Below, one piece after another: positions 16,092 through 22,056 of a DNA stretch of 41,094 nucleotides. The notes below the pieces were generated by a model. That model had not been told where the DNA came from. It ran no database searches and saw only the letters and a list, made by a program, of their open reading frames with translations. Source of the DNA: Selenomonadaceae bacterium (GTDB lineage Bacteria > Bacillota > Negativicutes > Selenomonadales > Selenomonadaceae); the NCBI GenBank assembly GCA_029338835.1, contig JAQYBD010000048.1, positions 1 through 41,094 of the forward strand. Reading direction: 5' to 3'. The position numbers and the translations under genes are program-made. Every line of letters starts with the position of its first letter. Position 1 is the stretch's first letter.

Positions 16092-17208
16092 GCACCACAC
16101 CTTCCATGAGACTGCGGCTGCCATCCGCCAGGAACACGTTGACCTTGGCCGGGTTCGGACGCAGCGTTACCGTATCGCCGACCTCCAGGATATGCTCCGC
16201 ATGCCCAAGGTCCTGGCTGTACTCGATGGAAGGCTGTCCGGGTACAAGCATCTCTTCATCAAAGGAAAGCCCGTAATTGATATACTTGCCCAGGAATACC
16301 TTGCTGTGTACCTGGCAGCGCAGGCCCTGTCCTTCCGGCTGGATGGAGAATTCCTCCGGCCGCACGGAAATGATGACATCCATACCGGCTTTGGCCTCGG
16401 GGCCGAGCGTCGAGAGCGGCATCACATAGCCATCGTGGAAGACTGCAGCCAGCCCGCCGCCTGCGGCTTCTGCCAGACGGCCACGGAACAGGTTGGAATG
16501 GCCGATAAAGGTGGAGACAAAGACATTGTACGGACGCGTGTAGACCGTATGTGGGCGCGCAGTCTGCTGGATCTCGCCCTTTTTCATGACAGCGATGCGA
16601 TCCGAGATGGAAAGGGCTTCTTCCTGGTCATGCGTGACATATACAGTCGTGATGCCGACTTGTTTCTGTACTTCGCGGATGGCCGAACGCATCTCGACGC
16701 GCAACTTGGCATCGAGGTTGGAAAGGGGCTCGTCCATGAGCAGCACGCTTGGATGGATGACGATGGCACGTGCCAGCGCCACACGCTGCTGCTGACCACC
16801 GGAAAGGCGTTCAGGCAGGCGATCCTGATATTCCGTGATCTGCACCACATCAAGGATCTCATCGACCTTCTTTTTCATCTCATCCTTTGGTGTTTTGCGC
16901 AGTTTCAAACCGTATTCGACATTCTCTCGCACCGTCATATGCGGGAAAATCGCATAGCTCTGGAAAACCATGCCGATATTCCTCTTATGCGCAGGAATAT
17001 CATTGATGACCGTATCATTGAAACGGATATTGCCGCCTTCAATCGTATTGAAACCGGCAATCATCCGCAGCAGTGTCGTCTTGCCACATCCGGAAGGCCC
17101 CAAGAGCGTAAAGAACTCACCATTCTCGATATGCTCTGTAAGGCCAGGGATGATGGTCAGGTCTCCGTACCGTTTGATGACCTGATCGACATGAATCGCA
17201 ACACTCAT
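16081..17208 (-). CDS. ABC importer ATPase (FbpC/PotA-type with TOBE domain)
   Basis: A 375-residue nucleotide-binding subunit driving the importer. Walker A GPSGCGKTT is near residue 36, the Q-loop is VFQSYAIFPHM, the signature LSGGQQQR is near 133, Walker B is VLLMDEPLSNLD, and the switch His is in YVTHDQEEA. The C-terminal ~130 residues form the TOBE region that binds ligand or regulates activity in this family. GGAGGG precedes the ATG at 17208. It is first in the operon. The open frame extends upstream to 17352 but has no family sequence there. The upstream gap holds a terminator for ygbA. Confidence 0.93.
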   Translation of the reverse strand: MSVAIHVDQVIKRYGDLTIIPGLTEHIENGEFFTLLGPSGCGKTTLLRMIAGFNTIEGGNIRFNDTVINDIPAHKRNIGMVFQSYAIFPHMTVRENVEYGLKLRKTPKDEMKKKVDEILDVVQITEYQDRLPERLSGGQQQRVALARAIVIHPSVLLMDEPLSNLDAKLRVEMRSAIREVQKQVGITTVYVTHDQEEALSISDRIAVMKKGEIQQTARPHTVYTRPYNVFVSTFIGHSNLFRGRLAEAAGGGLAAVFHDGYVMPLSTLGPEAKAGMDVIISVRPEEFSIQPEGQGLRCQVHSKVFLGKYINYGLSFDEEMLVPGQPSIEYSQDLGHAEHILEVGDTVTLRPNPAKVNVFLADGSRSLMEGVVHDE

Positions 17209-17302
17209 GTTCTTCCCTCCCCAAATCAACTGACTCCTGTCGGATACGCACATATACAACGTTGCAAATAAATTCTGATATATCTGATTTATCTTCATTA
17301 TA

Positions 17303-17338
17303 AAAAAATAAGCAGGATGGAACAATCCAAAATCCTGC
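17303..17338 (-). terminator. Terminator after the YgbA-family gene
   Basis: GCAGGAT (17312-17318) pairs with ATCCTGC (17332-17338). On the minus strand the stem is followed by TTATTTTTTT. Confidence 0.65.
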
Positions 17339-17416
17339 AATAATATCGCCAAAACTGAACAACAAACGTTTACTATACAAAACTGCTCAGCTCTCCAGCT
17401 CCCTTTCCCTGCACAG

Positions 17417-17761
17417 TCAGCCGTGTTTCCTGTGCCATTGCCAGCTCAGGCACATGTGATGCAAGGCCATGAGAGGATGATGAAAGAGCATGCGCCAGCC
17501 GCCGTAACGCATGACACGGAGAATCTGCCGGCGTCTCTCGGGGGCGTAACAATGAATGGGACAGACGCTGCAAAACGTCTTCTCCGCCATGCGCGGACAA
17601 TGACGGATGCGTTCCAGGGCATAATCGGCAAGTTCCTGGCACTCCGGGCAAAGCCTTTTCCCCTGGCGCTCGTGATGATGGCCGCGGCAATAGAGATGTA
17701 TGATTTCCTCTACCGTCCGACACTCCTGCCGCCGCTTTTTTTCCACAACCTGTCCTTTCAT
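17417..17761 (-). CDS. YgbA-family (nitrous oxide-stimulated promoter) protein
   Basis: A 114-residue, Cys-rich soluble protein of the YgbA_NO family, whose E. coli member is induced by nitric oxide through NsrR and supports recovery from nitrosative stress. Seen here: LYCRGHHH near residue 23, LCPECQEL near 37, HCPRMAEKTFCSVCPIHCY near 54-72, and ILRVMRYGGWRML near 80-92. The spaced Cys/His pattern suggests metal or Fe-S handling. GGGGGGATT precedes the ATG at 17761. A -10 (17785-17790) and a CRP/FNR-shaped palindrome centred 41.5 bases before the predicted start lie upstream, which fits NO- or redox-controlled expression. Confidence 0.85.
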   Translation of the reverse strand: MKGQVVEKKRRQECRTVEEIIHLYCRGHHHERQGKRLCPECQELADYALERIRHCPRMAEKTFCSVCPIHCYAPERRRQILRVMRYGGWRMLFHHPLMALHHMCLSWQWHRKHG

Positions 17762-17784
17762 TACAATCCCCCCTATTCTATCTC

Positions 17785-17790
17785 ATTCTA
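17785..17790 (-). promoter_or_regulatory. -10 box of the ygbA-family gene
   Basis: The minus strand reads TAGAAT, predicting a transcription start near 17778. A second TAGAAT at 17775-17780 is possible. No good -35 is present, as expected for a class II activated promoter. Confidence 0.5.
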
Positions 17791-17811
17791 GCGAAAAATA
17801 GCCGAAAAGGA

Positions 17812-17827
17812 TGTAACGGTTGTTACA
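17812..17827. promoter_or_regulatory. CRP/FNR-type palindrome TGTAAC-N4-GTTACA
   Basis: A perfect 16-bp inverted repeat with a 4-bp centre. Its centre (17819.5) falls at -41.5 relative to the predicted start, the classic class II activator position of CRP/FNR regulators. The shape resembles motifs I recall predicted for HcpR, a nitrosative-stress regulator of that family. Confidence 0.65.
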
Positions 17828-17836
17828 CCGCTGTAT

Positions 17837-17934
17837 TTATCCACTGCCTGCAAGAAGAACTGTGGATAAACTGTATAGTTTACCACAACTTATCCACAGC
17901 TCGCACAGAAGTTATCCCCAGAAAATGTGGACAA
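17837..17934. promoter_or_regulatory. Cluster of five DnaA boxes
   Basis: Within 98 bp: TTATCCACT (17837-17845, +), perfect TTATCCACA on minus (17861-17869), perfect TTATCCACA (17890-17898, +), TTATCCCCA (17912-17920, +) and TTGTCCACA on minus (17926-17934). It lies between the ygbA promoter and the brnQ terminator. Two boxes are perfect and three have one mismatch. The neighbours are not replication genes and gene orientation does not flip here, so a titration or regulatory cluster is more likely than oriC. Confidence 0.75.
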
Positions 17935-17969
17935 AAAAATACTGCCGCATCTTATGATACGAGCAGTAT
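17933..17969 (-). terminator. Terminator of brnQ
   Basis: ATACTGC (17939-17945) pairs with GCAGTAT (17963-17969), followed on the minus strand by TTTTTTTG. Confidence 0.75.
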
Positions 17970-17991
17970 CTTTCAGTCGCATGATCCTGTC

Positions 17992-19335
17992 TCAGCGTTC
18001 TGCTGAAGAGTCTCCGACCGGTGCCGTCTGGAACAATGAGATAACAAGCCCAAATGCTGCGCCGCAAAGCGCGGGAATCACCCAGCCCATCATGAGGCTG
18101 TAGAACGGGATGTACTGACTCAGGATATTGTTGAGTACGGTAACATGCACGCCTGCGGCATTGAGACCGTCAATAAGGGAGAATGCCAAAGTAAAATCGA
18201 GTGCGCCCTGGTAAATGCTCTTGCGCCAACCAATGAAGCGGTCAAAGAGCGAAAGAAGGACAAAGACAATAACGAGCGGATAAATCGTCACGAGGAACGG
18301 CACGGCCAGAACGATGATCTGCGTCAGGCCGATATTGGAGGCCGCAAAGCTGAACAGAGTGAACAACAGCAGCAGCCGCTCATACGAAATGCGGTTCTTG
18401 AAGAGCTTGCTGAAGAACCAGGCACCACCTGAGAGCATGCCGCAACTCGTCGTCAGACAGGCCAGGATGATGATCGCAGCCAATAAGCCATTGCCGGCAG
18501 GACCGAAGAAAAGGCCGACTGCATTGGCCAGCAACTGGCCGCCGTTGGCCGAATGCCCGAGAACCGATGCGCTCGTCGCGCCGATATACGCCAGTGAGCC
18601 ATATACACAGGCCATGAGCGAAACCGTGATGAGGCCGGCGATCAGGCAGACACGGCCGATGGCCCGGTTATCCGTGATACCGCGCATGCGCACAGCATTG
18701 ACCACCAGGGTACCAATGGCAATCGAAGCCAAAAGATCCATGGTCTGATAGCCATCCTGGAAGCCCTGGGCAAAGGGAGACTCCACGTAATTGCCCGTGG
18801 CGGGAAGGATGCCCCCCAAAGGTGATGCGAACGATTTGGCAAAGAGTACGGCCAGCACAACGAGCAGCAGCGGCGTCAGGATCTTGCCCACACGGTCAAT
18901 GAGCTTGTTCGGATTGAGCGACAGGTAATAGCTGGCACCAAAGAACAGCGCCGTATAAACAGCCTGCCCGGCCGTCACCGCATCATCGCCGAGGAAAGGA
19001 CGGATACCGATCTCAAACGAAACGGCGCCTGTACGGGGAACCGCAAAGACCGGACCGATGCAGAGGTAGAGCACGATGAGCAGTGCCGTGGCAAACCACC
19101 AATACGTCCGCCGGTTGATGAGTTCTATATACTTGCCGCCCTGCAGGGCAATCGCCGTGATGCCGAGCAGCGGCAAGCCCACCCCCGTGAGCAGGAAGCC
19201 GGCCATCGCAATGAGTGTATGGTCACCAGCAGACTGGCCCAGAGCTGGCGGGAAAATCAAGTTGCCCGCACCGAAGAAGATGGAGAACATCATGAAACCG
19301 ATGGTGAGCAATTCGCTGATCTTGAATTGATTCAT
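17992..19335 (-). CDS. brnQ: Branched-chain amino acid carrier (BrnQ, LIVCS family)
   Basis: A 447-residue membrane protein with about twelve hydrophobic segments that imports Leu, Ile and Val with Na+ or H+. The N-terminus has the family signature FMMFSIFFGAGNLIFPPALG followed by GVGLPLLGI. PVFAVPRTGAVSFEIG near 100 and the CLTTSCGMLSGGAWFF region near 295 also match. Length is normal. The gene is preceded by a leader of about 130 bases with an intrinsic terminator and a Val/Ile/Leu-rich mini-ORF (19403-19467), which suggests attenuation by branched-chain amino acid supply. It ends in its own terminator, so it is a single-gene unit. Confidence 0.93.
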   Translation of the reverse strand: MNQFKISELLTIGFMMFSIFFGAGNLIFPPALGQSAGDHTLIAMAGFLLTGVGLPLLGITAIALQGGKYIELINRRTYWWFATALLIVLYLCIGPVFAVPRTGAVSFEIGIRPFLGDDAVTAGQAVYTALFFGASYYLSLNPNKLIDRVGKILTPLLLVVLAVLFAKSFASPLGGILPATGNYVESPFAQGFQDGYQTMDLLASIAIGTLVVNAVRMRGITDNRAIGRVCLIAGLITVSLMACVYGSLAYIGATSASVLGHSANGGQLLANAVGLFFGPAGNGLLAAIIILACLTTSCGMLSGGAWFFSKLFKNRISYERLLLLFTLFSFAASNIGLTQIIVLAVPFLVTIYPLVIVFVLLSLFDRFIGWRKSIYQGALDFTLAFSLIDGLNAAGVHVTVLNNILSQYIPFYSLMMGWVIPALCGAAFGLVISLFQTAPVGDSSAER

Positions 19336-19402
19336 AAAATCACTTTTACCTTTCTAGTCGTTTGGCTGACACCCATAGACTGTCCACTCACGGTAAACAC
19401 TT

Positions 19403-19459
19403 TTATTCATAAAAAAAGTTCATGTCCCCAGAGTCCTGAACATGAAGGATTACAACCAT
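19403..19459 (-). CDS. Candidate leader peptide of brnQ (18 aa)
   Basis: The mini-ORF reads MVVILHVQDSGDMNFFYE, with Val-Val-Ile-Leu at codons 2-5 and Val at codon 7, directly before and into the 5' arm of the leader terminator. A ribosome stalled on these codons would cover that arm and let transcription proceed into brnQ. Against it: no Shine-Dalgarno is visible and the predicted transcript starts only about 8 bases before the ATG. Confidence 0.4.
   Translation of the reverse strand: MVVILHVQDSGDMNFFYE
19411..19446 (-). terminator. Leader terminator (attenuator) before brnQ
   Basis: On the minus strand TTCATGT (19440-19446) pairs with ACATGAA (19419-19425), followed by C and seven T (19411-19417). 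It lies inside the transcript, between the promoter and brnQ, with no other minus-strand gene before it. GTTCA/TGAAC offers a competing pairing. Confidence 0.7.
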
Positions 19460-19473
19460 AAAAATATGGATAT

Positions 19474-19503
19474 ATTATATCATAGGCATTGCCAAAAAAG
19501 CAA
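19474..19503 (-). promoter_or_regulatory. Promoter of the brnQ leader
   Basis: The minus strand has TATAAT (19474-19479) with TTGCTT 18 bp upstream (19498-19503). The predicted start is near 19467. Confidence 0.6.
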
Positions 19504-19543
19504 TAAAAAATCGAATATTGTGTAACACCGTAAACTCCACGAA

Positions 19544-19571
19544 TTCGCAGGAAGATGAAATATGCTATAAT
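19544..19571 (+). promoter_or_regulatory. Promoter of the unknown helical protein gene
   Basis: TATAAT at 19566-19571 with TTCGCA 16 bp upstream (19544-19549). It excludes the longest reading of the downstream frame, whose first codons run through the -10 box. Confidence 0.55.
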
Positions 19572-19632
19572 GGGAGAGAAACGCATGGCTCATGCTGCGT
19601 CAGTAAGCCAGGAAAGGAACGATGAGAATACC

Positions 19633-20070
19633 ATGGCAGAAGAAAAAAAACACGCAACCGCTAGCACCCCCACCATCATGCAGCCGCATGGACGGGAGCA
19701 GCAGATCAAGATGGAAATCCTGGATATGATACACAGCGGCGAAAACCCTTTCGATATCATCTATCACATGGCAAAATGGCTGGAGAAAGCCTCCGGAGAG
19801 CCCGGTTATGCGCAGTACGTGGAAAATCAGATCCGCTCCATCTACGGGCTTGCACTCGAACATGTAAAACCCATGCAGAATGAACTGCACGAAGTCGAAG
19901 AGCGGCTCAAACGCATCGAAGCCTCCTATGAGAATCCGGACTTCACCGAAGAAGAACACATTCGCATCGGTTTTGCCATCGAGCGTCACAAGAAAAACAT
20001 TGAACGCCTCAAGATCATGATCCAAAAAGCCGAAGCCGATCACAGCAAAATGACCATCCAGAAAAATTGA
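19633..20070 (+). CDS. Unknown helical protein, 145 aa
   Basis: I do not recognise a family. The protein is soluble, charged and predicted mostly helical. A segment of family-like quality (EILDMIHSGENPFDIIYHMAKW, here cited by its Met-Ile-His and Ile-Ile-Tyr-His residues near 30-46) is followed by a coiled-coil-like region of about 75 residues rich in Glu, Lys and Arg (EVEERLKRIEASYENPDF, then HKKNIERLKIMIQKAEAD). No Cys and no membrane segment are seen. The start is uncertain: ATG 19633 is chosen; ATG 19585 is possible (GGGAGAG upstream, but almost at the predicted start of transcription). It is the only plus-strand gene between 7.6 and 39.5 kb and is divergent from brnQ. Confidence 0.7.
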   Translation: MAEEKKHATASTPTIMQPHGREQQIKMEILDMIHSGENPFDIIYHMAKWLEKASGEPGYAQYVENQIRSIYGLALEHVKPMQNELHEVEERLKRIEASYENPDFTEEEHIRIGFAIERHKKNIERLKIMIQKAEADHSKMTIQKN

Positions 20071-20084
20071 GTGAAGCAAATCAG

Positions 20085-20117
20085 CTGCCGCGACAGGTCT
20101 CTAGCTTGTCACGGCAG
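20085..20117 (+). terminator. Hairpin after the unknown helical protein gene
   Basis: CTGCCG-C-GACA pairs with TGTC-A-CGGCAG. The following T-run is weak (TCTTGCGTT), so it may be a poor terminator or a 3' end stabiliser. Confidence 0.4.
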
Positions 20118-20176
20118 TCTTGCGTTCATCGCCCACGGCCTCGCACACCTACTCCTGAGGCAATTGATGGCACGGC

Positions 20177-20225
20177 AAAAAAAAGGCTCCTGTATCCGGC
20201 CATATCCTGTCAGCCAGATGCAGGA
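20177..20225 (-). terminator. Terminator of the 3D-domain protein gene
   Basis: On the minus strand TCCTGCATC (20217-20225) pairs with GATACAGGA (20188-20196, one wobble), followed by GCC and eight T. Confidence 0.65.
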
Positions 20226-20255
20226 ACACAACAATGTCTTATTCTTTTTGATCCC

Positions 20256-21074
20256 TTAATCCAAAACGTAAACGGTCACATCGCGACGGCCAAAATCCAT
20301 CGCTGCACCGTAATCCTCCATGCAGAGGTCAATGCGATCACCGACAATGGCACCGCCTGTATCAGCGGCAATCGCTTCGCCATAACCAGGGATATAGAGG
20401 CGCGTTCCCAAGGGAATCACATCCGTATCCACAGCTACGACACCATACTGTGCCGGCAGCCCAGAGGCCGTGATGCCACTGCCGCCGCCATCCCATGGCA
20501 GATAGGCAGTTGCTTCCATCGTATAAACGGCACTGTAACGGGAAAGTCCGCGAGAGGTCTCAACCTGAGCCTGGGCCTCTTCCCGCTCGCGCTGCATAGC
20601 CTGCAGCTTGGCTGCACTGTCCGTCAGTGCTATGTCCATATTGGCATGTATTTTCGTGTCCAAACCCGGAGCTGCTTCCACATCCTCCGGCTGATACCCC
20701 TGTTCAATCAGGGCATCGCGTACTGTCTGTTTGCTAGTCAGAACTTCTTTTTTCTGTCCCGCGTACTCAATAGTGACGGGAACCGCTCGATAAATGGTGA
20801 TATCTGTTGTTTTGTCGTCGAGTTTCTGTAACTGGTATTCGTCTTTGGCGCTGAGTTTCACGCCCGCCCGCTCAATGAGATAATCCGGGCTCCTGTGTAT
20901 GCTGTTGAATTCAATGGTGCGTCCGTCAACATGAACCTGGACCTGATGCATATTGGAAGGCGTTCCCGCACGGGTAAAGCCTGTCGTCATAACCAGCACC
21001 GCAGTCAGGATCATGCAAAGCAAGAATTTTTTTTCGATTTTTTTGTGTAAGGAAATGAGCCGCTTTAAACTCAT
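20256..21074 (-). CDS. YabE-like secreted protein with DUF348 and 3D domains
   Basis: A 272-residue exported protein likely acting on or at peptidoglycan. An N-terminal membrane/signal segment (about 14-35) is followed by DUF348-type repeats (VDGRTIEFNS near 50 and YAGQKKEVLTS near 100). A helical linker precedes a C-terminal 3D domain (about 178-272): MEATAYLPW, AVDTDVIPLGTRLYI, AADTGGAIVGDRIDLCM and FGRRDVTVYVLD, with the three Asp that name it. 3D domains share the catalytic core of MltA lytic transglycosylases and of RpfB/YabE-type resuscitation factors. The gene follows metG-tatD as in many Firmicutes but has its own promoter (21120-21148), and rnmV/ksgA do not follow it here. AAGGGGGGTT precedes the ATG. 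Confidence 0.88.
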   Translation of the reverse strand: MSLKRLISLHKKIEKKFLLCMILTAVLVMTTGFTRAGTPSNMHQVQVHVDGRTIEFNSIHRSPDYLIERAGVKLSAKDEYQLQKLDDKTTDITIYRAVPVTIEYAGQKKEVLTSKQTVRDALIEQGYQPEDVEAAPGLDTKIHANMDIALTDSAAKLQAMQREREEAQAQVETSRGLSRYSAVYTMEATAYLPWDGGGSGITASGLPAQYGVVAVDTDVIPLGTRLYIPGYGEAIAADTGGAIVGDRIDLCMEDYGAAMDFGRRDVTVYVLD

Positions 21075-21119
21075 TCAACCCCCCCTTTGTTATAGTGGGA
21101 ACGCAAAAAGAACAAAATA

Positions 21120-21148
21120 AGTATAGCATGGGCAAAAGGCAGTGTCAA
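21120..21148 (-). promoter_or_regulatory. Promoter of the 3D-domain protein gene
   Basis: On the minus strand TTGACA (21143-21148), 17 bp, TATACT (21120-21125). Confidence 0.8.
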
Positions 21149-21206
21149 ATCACCCATACATTGTTCTACCACTTTCAACTGTAATTAAGCTGAAAAATGG
21201 GAATGA

Positions 21207-21249
21207 AAAAGTGGTGTGACGGTATTTCGCTTACCGTCACACCACTTTT
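21207..21249 (-). terminator. Terminator of the metG-tatD operon
   Basis: A stem of about 18 bp (AAAAGTGGTGTGACGGTA with TACCGTCACACCACTTTT) around TTTCGCT. It is flanked by A- and T-runs, so it can work in both directions. Confidence 0.9.
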
Positions 21250-21261
21250 ATAAAAATTCAC

Positions 21262-22056
21262 TTAAAGTGCATATAAATCTTCCGCATTGCGCGTCGTCAC
21301 CTGGGCGATCTCCGCCAAAGAACACCCTCTGAGTTCTGCCACCTTCTCGGCGACAAAGCGTACAAAAGCCGGTTCATTGCGCTTGCCGCGCATGGGGACA
21401 GGTGCCATGTACGGGGCATCCGTCTCAATGAGCAGCCGCTCGAGCGGCATGGCTTTAACGACTTCGGGGAGCTTTGCCGCATTCTTGAACGTCAAGGGGC
21501 CATCCACGCCGAGATACCAGCCCAGCTTCAGGAATTCGCGTGCCATTTCCGGGCTGCCTGAATAACAGTGCAGGACCCCACGCAGCCCCTGCCCTTCTCT
21601 CTTCAAGATGGACAACGTATCGCCATGAGCATCGCGGTCGTGGATGCAGACCGGCAGATGGAGCTGGCGCGCGAGATCCAGCTGGCGAATAAATATACGC
21701 TGCTGCAGGCGTCTCCGGTCAGGATCCTTTTCCCAATAATAGTCAAGGCCGATCTCGCCGATTGCGACCACTTCCGGCTGCTTCGCCCAGGCCGCAAGGA
21801 TATCATCCTCGCGCGCCGTCATCTCAAACGCTTCTTCTGGATGGATGCCGACGCCGGCATAGAGACCCTCATGTTGCTCTGCCAGACGGACGGCCTGCTC
21901 GGAAGACGCCAGGGTGTCCCCCATATTGATCATGCGTGTCACGCCGGCAGCCCTGGCCCGTTCAATGACAGCATCGCAATCTGCAGCAAACTTCCCATCA
22001 TTGAGATGCGTATGCGTATCGACCAGCTCGAAGCTGCCAGCTGCCTTGGCTATCAT
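21262..22056 (-). CDS. tatD: TatD-family metal-dependent DNase
   Basis: A 264-residue TIM-barrel hydrolase of the TatD family, a 3'-5' exonuclease or deoxyribonuclease linked to DNA repair and quality control. Metal-binding motifs seen: VDTHTHLND (HxH) near residue 12, GEIGLDYYW with the bridging Glu near 100, CIHDRDAHGD near 138, LHCYSGS near 162, and LIETDAPYMAP with the final Asp near 213. All ligands are present. Its ATG overlaps the metG stop (ATGA), so it is translationally coupled to metG, a common order in Firmicutes. The unit ends at a strong terminator. Confidence 0.95.
   Translation of the reverse strand: MIAKAAGSFELVDTHTHLNDGKFAADCDAVIERARAAGVTRMINMGDTLASSEQAVRLAEQHEGLYAGVGIHPEEAFEMTAREDDILAAWAKQPEVVAIGEIGLDYYWEKDPDRRRLQQRIFIRQLDLARQLHLPVCIHDRDAHGDTLSILKREGQGLRGVLHCYSGSPEMAREFLKLGWYLGVDGPLTFKNAAKLPEVVKAMPLERLLIETDAPYMAPVPMRGKRNEPAFVRFVAEKVAELRGCSLAEIAQVTTRNAEDLYAL

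Noticed and set aside
17762..17991. Chromosomal origin of replication (oriC)
   Set aside because: DnaA boxes are dense, but no dnaA, rpmH, gyrB or similar gene is nearby, there is no long AT-rich unwinding region, and gene orientation does not diverge here. Kept only as a DnaA-box cluster.
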